DNA from: Lactococcus formosensis
GTDB lineage: Bacteria > Bacillota > Bacilli > Lactobacillales > Streptococcaceae
Length of the DNA stretch: 62,451 nt
Direction: 5' to 3'
Assembly: GCF_018403745.1 (NCBI RefSeq)
Contig: NZ_BOVP01000009.1
Span: 1 to 62,451 of the forward strand
In this document: positions 9,701 to 18,105 of the stretch, one piece after another
Layout of the letters: each line of letters begins with the position of its first letter
Numbering within the stretch: position 1 is the first letter of the stretch
The notes under the pieces: generated by a model
Databases searched by the model: none
Seen by the model: only the letters and a program-made list of their open reading frames with translations
What the model was told of the DNA's origin: nothing
Program-made: the position numbers and the translations under genes

Positions 9701-12700
9701 CCGTATTTATAAGTAATATCAGAAAGATAAAGGTCTTTTGGAATTACTTTTTCAAGAGCATTGATATTTACTGACCAATCTCTGTCCTCAATATTAAACT
9801 CTTGGTTGTTTTGAGCTTCAGCAAGTTTAGTTTTTACATCCCCAGACAGATAGTCCTCACGAGTAACATATTCACCATCGCCAATATAGAAAATGTTTTC
9901 ACCCAATTCATCTATAATTTCCTCGATATTTTTCCCATAAATATCTGACATATAGTCAAAATCAAGTTGTCCTTTTCTATTCAAAGATGAAAGTAAGGCA
10001 TCGTGTGCTGTTTCAACCGTAACAGCTTCCTGTTCTGGCTGTATTGTAGGTTCAAAGAACACAGGACTCTTAATGAGAATCGGCTCTTTCGTTACTTCAT
10101 TCTCTGCTTCCTCTTCAACAGAAGCTAAGAATTGATAGTAGTCATCTTCCCTCATAATTTGGCGATTTTTAGAGTCAGAAATATAACCATGTTTCGCAAC
10201 AAAAGTATCATATTTATTGTTAAACGCTACTCTCAATTGCTCATATTCTTCTTTAGAATAATCTGGCTTATGTTGGATATTCAAAAGAGCTTGTAGAGAA
10301 TGACGAAGATCAATCATTTTTTCAATTGCTTCGACTTCTTTTGGAGAATAATCAACGGAGTAAAAATATTGTCGACTGACAACTTCCTCAATTTTGAGGG
10401 TGTTTTTTTCTTCTTCTTTGGTATAGGTATATCTATAATCGCCTTGTGTCACTGTTTGTATGCCGCTATCCAGTTTTTCAAGCACATTCGCAGGTATATC
10501 TTTCAGGTCAAATGCACTGCCTACACCAATAGGGATAAAGTTTGACCAACTATCAAAATAGCCTTGACTAGAATAAATGGGTTTATATTTTACTTTTGTA
10601 TCAAATATTCTCTCTTCAACTTTTCTATAACGTTCAAGTTGTCCTTTACGTGTTTCCCCCTTTTTAAGCATAACACTTGATTGTTTGCGGTGAGGAGTGA
10701 CACGTTTACCATCATAGAAATAGGGCTTTTTCTGATGTACAAAGAGTGTGAAAGGTTCTTGCTGAGAGAGAAGCGTTTCAGGAAGGGAATATTCATCAAG
10801 AATGACACCCTCAATAATCTGTTCAGATTTATTGTTTGAGTAATAGCTTGTATCCTGTTGCAATTCTAAGGCTTCAGTAAGTTTAGGGATATACTCTTCT
10901 TCCTTAAAATCACGGTAAACCGTAAGCACACCCCCATTAAATGATTTTATACCAACTTGACCAAGAACAAATTGAGATTGTTCATGGAAATAACGATTGA
11001 CTGTGACCTTATTGCCTTTATCATCATGAATAAGCTGTGTATGAAGCCATGTAGGCTCTAGCTCAGGGGTTTTAGTTTTTTGGAAGATTAAAATATCACT
11101 TGAAACATCTGTACCGGCAATATCTTTAAAAGCGTCATTTGGCAGGCGAACTGCAGAGACCAAATTTGCTTGTTTTGCCAGCTCTTCTCTAAAACGGTTA
11201 TCCTTTTTATCCATTGTTCCAGTAGAGGTAATAACCGCAACCAAACCGCCCTCATGGACGAGATCAAGAGACTTTTTAATGAAGTAGTCATGAATGGCAT
11301 AGTTTCTTGAATATTTCTCGTCGCCAATCATTATTTGACCAAAAGGAACATTGGTTATGACAAGGTCTAAGGCATTGTCATTAAATCTTGTATCCTGGAA
11401 GCCTTTAATTTGAATATCGGCACTTTGTTGGAGATTTTGAGCAATTAAACCAGTGATATTATCCAACTCAACACCAAATAACTCAGATTTTTCTTTTAAA
11501 TGACCAGGCATCGATGCAAAGAAATTTCCAGTACCCATAGAGGGGTCAAGTATTCTACCACCGTCAAAACCGATAGCATGAAGTTGACTATATATAGCTT
11601 GTATCACTTCAGGACTGGTGTAGTAGGCGGTTAAACTGGATTGCAACATATTGCTGTATTCTTGACCTGTGACTAGAGATTTTAGCTCTCCACGTAGTGC
11701 TGCATATTTTGGATTGCTTTCATCAAAGAAGTTGTTTGCAAGACCGCCCCAACCCACATATTGAGCGAGAATTTCTTGTTCTGCAGGAGTGGCCATTCTA
11801 CCTTCTTGCTCAAGCAGTTTTACAAGTCGTATGGCTTCAATATTTGCCTTAATTTTATCCTCGGTACTACCAGGGTAAAAAGAAGCCAATTTTTGTGTAT
11901 CGAAGGGGAACTCAAAATTGGTTTTAGATTGTGAAGGGGTGTTATTAGAGGAAGCCAAAGGTGCTGCAGGTGTTTGTGTTGATACTTCCGTAGACTCTTG
12001 ACTTGGTGCCACTTTATCAGAGTCGAAGCTATCAAATAAGGAGATTTCTTGTATTTGCTCTGACTCAAAATTTCGATTTTGTTGTTTAAGCTTATTTTCT
12101 TCTAGCCTTTGTTCCAAGTCCTCTAAACCTATTGGATTGACTAATCGACTATCAGGTATATCATCCCCAAAAGTATTTTTTATGAATTTACCATTTTCAT
12201 ATACAAGGTAACGAGTATCAGGACTCTTATCGTGAGTCATTTCAAGTATGACTTGTTGGCCATCTTCACTATCACTAATTTTATAATGACAGACATCCGT
12301 ACCATCAACAATAACAGTAAGCTCATCCTCACCAGACATCAACATACCCATGAAATCTTCCATAGGATCAAGCTCATCTCGTTCCTCCCAATCTTCAAAT
12401 GGCTTATTAAAAAGAGCTAGGTTGGACGTTTCTTGTTTTAGGGTATCTATTGGCTTTTCAATCTTTTTTTCTTGGTCTTGGTTCTTAAATTCAAGATAAA
12501 ATTGACGGATTTTTTTATCAAAATCATTAATTCCTGTTAATTCATCTACAGCACCAGATACATCTAATTCTCCATCAAGTGAAAGAACGACCTCGTCTCC
12601 CCAAAGATTCTGTTTGACAAGGTCAGTACTATAATCGTCTTGCTTGATTATAAAGTTGTCCGAAAACTCATAACGTGTTATGACAGACTCTAAAAACTCT

Positions 12701-14022
12701 TTATCTAAAGTAAGTAGCCCCTCTTCCTCTCCTGGTAAAGGAGCTAGTTCTGCAGCTTCTATTTCAGAAACAGGAGTTATATTTTTCTCTAACCATTCTT
12801 CATAGCGTTTCGCTTCATCATTGATGAAGTATTCATTAGAGTTGATAAGCAGGTCTATTCTATCTGCTACCTCTGCCCAAGAATAGAGTACTTCATCGTT
12901 AAGAGTACGTGAAGAGAGTTCAATTCCCTTTCCATTAAACATGCTCATATAATAATCATCAGGACTTGCATGACCCCCAATACCATATTCATCTTTGAGT
13001 AATTTTGCACGTTCCGACTTACTTAGTGTAGATGTAAAACCATATGAAATGCGAAATTTACCCTCTGCAATACCTGAGCCACGCTTTAGTTCTCGTGTAA
13101 TTTCTCGCTCACGTATGACCTCAATATCGGCTTCCGATAAACTATCTTCTTCAATCTGAGGTGTACTTCCACTAGTTTCAACGGTCTTTATATTCTCAGT
13201 CTGGATAACCTCTTTTGAAGGGCTTGAAAAATCAATATCAACATTCAATTCTTCCATTTGATTATTGAAGTGTTGCTGATTTTCCTTAATTTTATTCAGT
13301 TCAATTTGAACGTCTTCGTATATATTTTGTACCTGGTGTGTTAACTCTTTAGAAATATTATTTGCTAAAGAATAGACAGGTAGAAACCGATCATGACTAA
13401 ATTTTGAAATGCTATTGGTTACCTTATTTTCAATAGTGCTATACTCTATTTCTTCACTGAGATAGATACCAAATTCTTCAAAAAGATTATACCTGGCAAT
13501 TTCTAAAGCCGTGTCTATTTCTTCATTCGTAAACTTTGATAAGCCTTGTCGAAATGGCTCAAAAAATTTATTAATTTTTGTAAGTGACTCTTCAAAATAT
13601 TTATCTGAAGTATAATCATCAAGTGTAAAAGAATCACCGGAGAGAGATGCAAGGGTATTGAACAGTAGCTCACTGGAAATTTCTGTTCTTAAAGGAAGTA
13701 AAGTAAGGTCTGCATCATGTTTTAAAGTTGTTTGTGCGAGGTCATAGAGGACTTCTTTTGTCTTATCTCGCTCATCATATAGTCGGACGCTTGATTTTTG
13801 CCCAAATTCTACACTTGACTCGTCAGATAAATTCTTCCAAAAATCAAAAGAACCCAGAAGCCTAGCTTCTGGATTCTGTACATAGATTTGTAGAACTTCA
13901 CTCATAGGACGGCCATGGTGGTAGGAGTTAAAGCGCAAAAATTCTAGTTTACTACCGAACGATTGATAGCGTAATGTATTAATAAAATTTTGTACCTTAG
14001 CAGTAGTTTCTTTTAAATCCAT
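6742..14022 (-). CDS. Giant fused N6-adenine methyltransferase / SNF2-type helicase
   Basis: A 2426-residue multidomain protein. A long N-terminal part (1-750) is of unknown fold. The methyltransferase has the SAM motif GRILDPSMGTGNFF around residue 820 and a catalytic motif that reads NVPFG instead of the usual NPPF/Y. A superfamily 2 helicase follows, with Walker A (HEVGSGKT, about 1610), DEAH box (YVDEAHGYKNL, about 1770) and motif VI (QRNGRIIRQG, about 2115). Proteins of this type occur on large Firmicute conjugative elements and phages and may modify or protect incoming DNA. Start: ATG after TAGGAGAAAAT. Sitting inside the transfer operon suggests it acts during or just after transfer. 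Confidence 0.85.
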   Translation of the reverse strand: MDLKETTAKVQNFINTLRYQSFGSKLEFLRFNSYHHGRPMSEVLQIYVQNPEARLLGSFDFWKNLSDESSVEFGQKSSVRLYDERDKTKEVLYDLAQTTLKHDADLTLLPLRTEISSELLFNTLASLSGDSFTLDDYTSDKYFEESLTKINKFFEPFRQGLSKFTNEEIDTALEIARYNLFEEFGIYLSEEIEYSTIENKVTNSISKFSHDRFLPVYSLANNISKELTHQVQNIYEDVQIELNKIKENQQHFNNQMEELNVDIDFSSPSKEVIQTENIKTVETSGSTPQIEEDSLSEADIEVIREREITRELKRGSGIAEGKFRISYGFTSTLSKSERAKLLKDEYGIGGHASPDDYYMSMFNGKGIELSSRTLNDEVLYSWAEVADRIDLLINSNEYFINDEAKRYEEWLEKNITPVSEIEAAELAPLPGEEEGLLTLDKEFLESVITRYEFSDNFIIKQDDYSTDLVKQNLWGDEVVLSLDGELDVSGAVDELTGINDFDKKIRQFYLEFKNQDQEKKIEKPIDTLKQETSNLALFNKPFEDWEERDELDPMEDFMGMLMSGEDELTVIVDGTDVCHYKISDSEDGQQVILEMTHDKSPDTRYLVYENGKFIKNTFGDDIPDSRLVNPIGLEDLEQRLEENKLKQQNRNFESEQIQEISLFDSFDSDKVAPSQESTEVSTQTPAAPLASSNNTPSQSKTNFEFPFDTQKLASFYPGSTEDKIKANIEAIRLVKLLEQEGRMATPAEQEILAQYVGWGGLANNFFDESNPKYAALRGELKSLVTGQEYSNMLQSSLTAYYTSPEVIQAIYSQLHAIGFDGGRILDPSMGTGNFFASMPGHLKEKSELFGVELDNITGLIAQNLQQSADIQIKGFQDTRFNDNALDLVITNVPFGQIMIGDEKYSRNYAIHDYFIKKSLDLVHEGGLVAVITSTGTMDKKDNRFREELAKQANLVSAVRLPNDAFKDIAGTDVSSDILIFQKTKTPELEPTWLHTQLIHDDKGNKVTVNRYFHEQSQFVLGQVGIKSFNGGVLTVYRDFKEEEYIPKLTEALELQQDTSYYSNNKSEQIIEGVILDEYSLPETLLSQQEPFTLFVHQKKPYFYDGKRVTPHRKQSSVMLKKGETRKGQLERYRKVEERIFDTKVKYKPIYSSQGYFDSWSNFIPIGVGSAFDLKDIPANVLEKLDSGIQTVTQGDYRYTYTKEEEKNTLKIEEVVSRQYFYSVDYSPKEVEAIEKMIDLRHSLQALLNIQHKPDYSKEEYEQLRVAFNNKYDTFVAKHGYISDSKNRQIMREDDYYQFLASVEEEAENEVTKEPILIKSPVFFEPTIQPEQEAVTVETAHDALLSSLNRKGQLDFDYMSDIYGKNIEEIIDELGENIFYIGDGEYVTREDYLSGDVKTKLAEAQNNQEFNIEDRDWSVNINALEKVIPKDLYLSDITYKYGSRFIPVEIYEEFLSDIMDTQAIVAFDKQTDSYKVSLESPYKFAPTNTYGFKKYNGEKLASTLLNQREAKIYKPDPNDDSKRVIDEYATSIIEDKGNLLKDNFKSWVGAHPEVSEKIVDIYNEKFNRFVIKHYDGQSLTVNGLAKQFTLRPHQKNAAMRIIQDGRAGLAHEVGSGKTLTMLASCMKLQELGTINKPLFVIPKPLILQFAKEIYKYFPESKVLVARTEDFQKENRKKFISRIANGKYNAIVIADSQFEKVSMSKEYQENYLKNQLFEAREHLENLDKENKFTVKKVEKTIESLKERIKKLQKKDTDTFISFEDLGIDMLYVDEAHGYKNLAPFSQLENVKGIATTRSQKAMDMQQKVQYLQSIYNNRRVVFSTGTPMSNSVVELYTMTKFVAPDILEQFDVSSFDTWVSSFGIIENNFELTAAGAFKVNRRFTKFGNVPELMNTFRSTWDVQTQDMLNLPVPEAQVISHESEVTEAQSRYIESLLDRAAAIEAGAVKPFEDNMLKIVGESKKIALDMRILDDQRYSSSDSDKINQVVDNATKVYFENQENSGTQLIFCDQSVPLKYRNSQSRNRDDSINHFSAYDEIKNLLIKNGIPEKEIAFIHEATDKTKEALMKDMRTGNKRILLGSTTKAGTGLNIQDKLIAVHHIDLPWRPSDLTQRNGRIIRQGNENDKVQVHYYITKGSMDAYLWQTLENKAKVINQIMLGDTKIREMEELTSDQINMSKFKAIAEADPVRQEYMETEMKLQTLERSRERFFDSQISNLKRVKKEKEQLPLFENRLIATQSDINTVQENKDNPFAITIFYKENKRTFTEEDKKSDVGEFFAKQIRNNTLAYNVAKAMGTSDKKITHIANYRNFQILHNPGLGDGNENERIIIKGEAQYSTWVNPQAPTGIITRIDNFLEEGLVRDYSRTEEEVEKIKSSISYIESNQDSTFSKEEEYQEVKARCEELRDSLEHNKELKNQEKENEKSLSI

Positions 14023-14030
14023 ATTTTCTC

Positions 14031-15140
14031 CTATTCATTTGCTGACTTCATGTTAATTCCCTCATCAATACTACGAAGACCTGTTTCATAGATTTGTTTA
14101 AGATAATTTTTCATAGCATTAACTCGTGAATTAACTTCATTTTTTTCATCTACAGATAAAACTTCAAGAGCATTTGTACGTGCTACTTCCTGTTTTTCTT
14201 TGAACGTGCGATTGAGTATTTCAAGTTCTTTACGCTTTTCTTCTTCTACTTTGTCGTCTGCAGCTTTAATTGCTGCAGCTTTTTTACTTTCAAACTCAAG
14301 GGCTACATCTTTTTCGATTTGTGATCTATTCTTAAGACCATCTTTAACTTTTAAAAGCTGCTGCATATCATCTAAAGAAGATTGATATTCTGATGTTTGA
14401 CCAACGATAGCTGTTCCCTGTTCAGCTTGTTCAGAAACAGTTTGAAGCACTTCTTCGTGGTCTGTCTTACTTGTATCTTGTTCGATATTTAAAAGATTTG
14501 CGCCACATTCGGAGCAGAATTTTGCATTAATGTCATTTTCAAACCCACAGTTTTCGCATTCTTTAAGTTCTGTCATTTGCTCTTCTTCGACATCTTCTTC
14601 GTTCTCTTCTTGGACTTCAACTTCTTCTACTATCTCTTCGTTTCCAAAGGCTTCTTCTAGCTCTTCAGTAGATACTTTTGCTTCATCTAAAGTAGAATTG
14701 CTCGAACTGCCTTCATCGATTGTCTCACTTGTCTTTTCAACAACTGATGGATGAATAAATGTTTCATCTTTACTTTCAACTTTTGTATCTTCGACGACAA
14801 CGTTGTCTTGTTGTTCTAACTCCTCGATATCAATTGCTCGACGTTTCTTCGTATTGAATTTTTCAAGAAGTTCAGTGAAGTTTGTTGACTTCGGATAAGG
14901 AAACTTCAATGTTTGGCCGTAAAGAACCTCTTTTTCAGTTCGAATATATACGTTTGCTTGTACTTCCCTTTCATCACGTAAGAAAATAAAATTCAAACTT
15001 TCAATATTTATCACAAAATCATCAAATTTTGGTGAAGTAATAATACGATTTTTTTCTTCCTCTGAAAGTCCTACACTTTCTGGAAGAGTAAATGTACGTT
15101 TGTTGTTAAAAATATTTAGTGCTTTTAGTCCTTTAGCCAT
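14031..15140 (-). CDS. Zinc-ribbon protein with acidic linker and coiled-coil tail
   Basis: A 369-residue protein of three parts. Residues 1-110 form a beta-rich domain. A very acidic linker (about 110-205) follows. A zinc ribbon (ECENCGFENDINAKFCSEC, four cysteines, about 208-226) precedes a basic/acidic coiled coil to the C-terminus. There is no membrane segment. It lies 8 nt upstream of the methylase/helicase start, preceded by GGAGACTAACAC, so the two are co-translated. It may be a cytoplasmic scaffold or DNA-binding partner of the helicase; no specific family is claimed. Confidence 0.7.
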   Translation of the reverse strand: MAKGLKALNIFNNKRTFTLPESVGLSEEEKNRIITSPKFDDFVINIESLNFIFLRDEREVQANVYIRTEKEVLYGQTLKFPYPKSTNFTELLEKFNTKKRRAIDIEELEQQDNVVVEDTKVESKDETFIHPSVVEKTSETIDEGSSSNSTLDEAKVSTEELEEAFGNEEIVEEVEVQEENEEDVEEEQMTELKECENCGFENDINAKFCSECGANLLNIEQDTSKTDHEEVLQTVSEQAEQGTAIVGQTSEYQSSLDDMQQLLKVKDGLKNRSQIEKDVALEFESKKAAAIKAADDKVEEEKRKELEILNRTFKEKQEVARTNALEVLSVDEKNEVNSRVNAMKNYLKQIYETGLRSIDEGINMKSANE

Positions 15141-15143
15141 GTG

Positions 15144-15455
15144 TTAGTCTCCATATTCTGTTGTATTTGCTTCTTGTGTTTCAGCTCCCCCAAAATCTTT
15201 CAAAATCTCAAGGGTATCCTTAGGGTTTAGTTGCTGTCTCTTCATTTCTTTTATCAAGGCAATAAATTCAAGTGGTTCAGCATCAATTTGAGAAATAGTA
15301 TCATTCATTTCCTCATTCGTAATCTGCTCAATTTCTAATTCAAGTTGTTCCACTTTACTTTTATAGTCTGCTATTTTAGCTTCATTTTTCTCGATTTTAG
15401 AAAGATAATCATCAATTTTCTTCCGACGAGATGCTATTCTTTCTTCTAATTTCAT
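15144..15455 (-). CDS. Small coiled-coil protein of the conjugation operon
   Basis: A 103-residue protein whose first 55 residues are a heptad-rich coiled coil (YLSKIEKNEAKIADYKSKV), with a short acidic C-terminal domain. The length and pattern recall the small DUF4315-type coiled coils common in Firmicute conjugative elements, but this is only a resemblance. It is spaced 3 nt from the next gene and has a clear GGAG site, indicating tight coupling inside the operon. Confidence 0.65.
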   Translation of the reverse strand: MKLEERIASRRKKIDDYLSKIEKNEAKIADYKSKVEQLELEIEQITNEEMNDTISQIDAEPLEFIALIKEMKRQQLNPKDTLEILKDFGGAETQEANTTEYGD

Positions 15456-15476
15456 ATAGTCTCCACTTAAAATTTT

Positions 15477-16097
15477 TTAATTCATTTCATTTGTTTCCTG
15501 TGCTGCACGATATGTAATAGCACTCACGAGGTAATGATTACCCTCTTTGATGAAAGATAACTTCAGCTCTTGGTTATTTGGCATTGTAAAGCTTTTAGGG
15601 CTAGGGTCTGAAACCGTTGGCTTTTGTTGCAAATTGTCATTTGTAAAGTTGACCTGGCAAATTGCACTTTCGTCTTTTTCATCAATGTAAATCTTCGCAT
15701 TATCGAATTTTTGATTTACGATAAGCTCTTTTTGTGCCTGGTTCACAGGCTTTTCTTCCTGTGCGACAACAGCATCAAATAAGTCTATGGTCATATAAGG
15801 CCTGTATTGATTTCGGTTATCTCCTAAATACTGATAGGTTAAGTATTTTTTGAGAAATGTTTCAATGTTCGCATTATCCAATTTTAAAAGACCCTGTGGA
15901 TCTTCTTTATTTTTTTCTTCTTGTTTGTTTTCTTCATTTTTTTGATTACTTGAAGATTGAGAAGTCGTTGGTTTAGCTTCAGTTTTACTTTTAGGACTAC
16001 TCAAGCTACTAAAGAACATGACCATCCCAAAAATAAGAAGGGCTACTCCCCCTACTAAGCCTGTAATTAATAGGCTTGCTTTAGTTTTATTTACCAT
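15477..16097 (-). CDS. VirB8/TcpC-like membrane protein of the transfer apparatus
   Basis: A 206-residue protein with a short cytoplasmic N-terminus, one membrane segment (about residues 8-30), a glutamine/glutamate/serine-rich linker, and an extracellular domain of about 130 residues (FLKKYLTYQYLGDNRNQYRPY, then alternating strands). This bitopic layout next to VirB4 and the wall hydrolase matches VirB8-class proteins (PrgL, TcpC), which bridge the inner-membrane channel. Sequence identity to these families is not obvious, so the call rests on topology and position. An AAAGG site precedes the ATG. Confidence 0.6.
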   Translation of the reverse strand: MVNKTKASLLITGLVGGVALLIFGMVMFFSSLSSPKSKTEAKPTTSQSSSNQKNEENKQEEKNKEDPQGLLKLDNANIETFLKKYLTYQYLGDNRNQYRPYMTIDLFDAVVAQEEKPVNQAQKELIVNQKFDNAKIYIDEKDESAICQVNFTNDNLQQKPTVSDPSPKSFTMPNNQELKLSFIKEGNHYLVSAITYRAAQETNEMN

Positions 16098-16111
16098 TTG
16101 TACCTTTCTTT

Positions 16112-18085
16112 TTACAATTTAAAGTCAATGAAGTTCACTCCTGCAGGTGAAGAAATGACACGATAAGTAATCTTATATAAGCCACCGTTCATATTCATTT
16201 CTGATACCAGGAAGCTACCGTCAGAGTTGACATACTCCACAAAAGCAACGTGCCCATAAGGTGCTGCAGCACCTGCAACTCCTGCAGGGAATGAAGCTGC
16301 ATATCCTGCTTTTGGTGTACTTGTCGTGTTATAACCTTGAGCCGAAGCACTTGCACCCCACTGTCCACCATTTCCTAGATATGCAGGGATTGTTTTTCCT
16401 AATTGATAGAACCTGTTGTACACGTACCATGTACATTGTCCTGCCGCATAAGCATTCCCTGGATAACCTGAGGTAGAACACTGGCTTGAGGGATTAGGGA
16501 ATTTGAGTTTTCCGACATACTCTGGGGGAATATTTGCACTTGAAGAACCTGAACCACCTCCATTTTTGAAATAGTTAAACCATTTTCGAGATTGCTCTTT
16601 ACGTTGAGCCATTTTGTCGCCATTGTTTCTTTCCCAAAGTGTTGCGACCTGATCCGCTAGAGCTTCTACGGATTGGTCTGACTCTACAATAGCCTTAAAG
16701 AGCGCCCTGTCATAGGGAGTATCGGCAGACATCGCAAAATTTATTTGAAGAGGTAGGCTGTACCACTTCTTTTTCTGACTTTTTGCATAGTCACGTAGCA
16801 TTGTATTTCTTGTTGAGCCATCTGAAGTATCTGTCCATTGGCCTAAACCAAGTCCTCGATGGAGAATATTGGGGAAACCACCATTATAAATATCAGGGCC
16901 ACCCATTGTTAACCACTTCTCACTGTCCCACGCAGGGTCTTTGTCGTCCTTCGCTCCAACTGGTGGTGCTAAATAGTCACCTTCAGCACGCTTCGGATTA
17001 ATACTACTCTCTACATCCCAATTTCCTAGAAAAGCTGAGATACCTTGTGTAGTTGCATTTGGGTCAACTTTCTTGATTTCGTTGTAAACCGTTTGTGCAC
17101 GTTCTGCGATAGATGAGTCAGGATTGAACTCTTCAGCTTGTTTTGCTGCTTGAGATGAAGAATTAGCTAATCCACCAATGAAGAAAATTAGCATCATGAT
17201 GAAAATAACCGCAAGTCCAATCCAACCCCCAACCACACTAAACTTTAAGGCTAATACCTTTGGAGAAAAAGCTTGACTTAGGAGTTCTTTAATATAAGTT
17301 GAACTCCACTTGCTTACCGCCTTAGTGCCATTCTGAGCGACACTTGCACTCGCCGTTGAACTCTTGGTACTTGCCACATTTTGAGCCTTCTTGGTATTTA
17401 AAAAAAACTTCTCTTTACGGAAGTTTTTCTTAAAAGTTTGCCCAAAGGACTTGATAAGATTATCGTTCCTATTATCAAGAATTTTTTTTCCTTGATTTAC
17501 AATAGTCTTTGATTTTTGAACGGCTTCACTTCCCTTATCAGTCCACTCTGTCTGCTCATTATGCTCGCCTAATTCTCCTTTTGAACCAGAAAGAGAAGTG
17601 AAGACGTTCTTTTTAGAGCGATTTAAACTCTGCTTCTTTAAAAGTTCTTTTCTTGAAGTAGCACTTAAAAACCGTTGATGAGGGTTTTTGGTTAACTTAA
17701 TTTTTTCCTTGCTTGATTTTATTTTATTATCAATTGAGGAAGTATTATCCTGAGTCTTGCGCACAGACCCTTCTCTGCTTTTCTTAACCTCTTCAGTTGA
17801 AGAACTCTTCTCTAAATTTGTAGAAGAATTTAGCTTATTTTTTTTGATACTTCCTGTTGATTTTGAAGAGTTCGAGGATGTTTTATCAGATTGACTTATT
17901 TTTTTTGCTCTCGAATTAACTTTCGAAACTTTTTTTAGTACTTCTTTTTTATCAGAAACTGCACTGACTTTATCCTGGTACTTGTTTCTAGAAATTGGTG
18001 ACTCCTTAACATGTACTGATTTTTTTACTACTTCATGGCTCTTCTCCTTAGAACTGTAGTAATCAACTTTATTGTCCTTGCTCAT
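16112..18085 (-). CDS. Bifunctional cell-wall hydrolase of the T4SS (lysozyme-like + CHAP, VirB1/PrgK type)
   Basis: A 657-residue protein that would open peptidoglycan for the mating channel. Residues 1-270 are a lysine/serine-rich cytoplasmic or disordered region and about 278-305 a membrane segment. Residues 315-500 resemble phage tail lysozyme (GISAFLGNWDVESS with the catalytic-type glutamate, later GLGLGQWTD). The C-terminal 120 residues are a CHAP amidase/endopeptidase with Cys in AAGQCTWYVYNRF and His in YGHVAFVEYV. PrgK, TcpG and Orf14 of Tn916 have the same two-enzyme plan. The unusually long positively charged N-terminus is notable. Confidence 0.88.
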   Translation of the reverse strand: MSKDNKVDYYSSKEKSHEVVKKSVHVKESPISRNKYQDKVSAVSDKKEVLKKVSKVNSRAKKISQSDKTSSNSSKSTGSIKKNKLNSSTNLEKSSSTEEVKKSREGSVRKTQDNTSSIDNKIKSSKEKIKLTKNPHQRFLSATSRKELLKKQSLNRSKKNVFTSLSGSKGELGEHNEQTEWTDKGSEAVQKSKTIVNQGKKILDNRNDNLIKSFGQTFKKNFRKEKFFLNTKKAQNVASTKSSTASASVAQNGTKAVSKWSSTYIKELLSQAFSPKVLALKFSVVGGWIGLAVIFIMMLIFFIGGLANSSSQAAKQAEEFNPDSSIAERAQTVYNEIKKVDPNATTQGISAFLGNWDVESSINPKRAEGDYLAPPVGAKDDKDPAWDSEKWLTMGGPDIYNGGFPNILHRGLGLGQWTDTSDGSTRNTMLRDYAKSQKKKWYSLPLQINFAMSADTPYDRALFKAIVESDQSVEALADQVATLWERNNGDKMAQRKEQSRKWFNYFKNGGGSGSSSANIPPEYVGKLKFPNPSSQCSTSGYPGNAYAAGQCTWYVYNRFYQLGKTIPAYLGNGGQWGASASAQGYNTTSTPKAGYAASFPAGVAGAAAPYGHVAFVEYVNSDGSFLVSEMNMNGGLYKITYRVISSPAGVNFIDFKL

Positions 18086-18105
18086 TCATCACCTCTCTTT
18101 CTATT

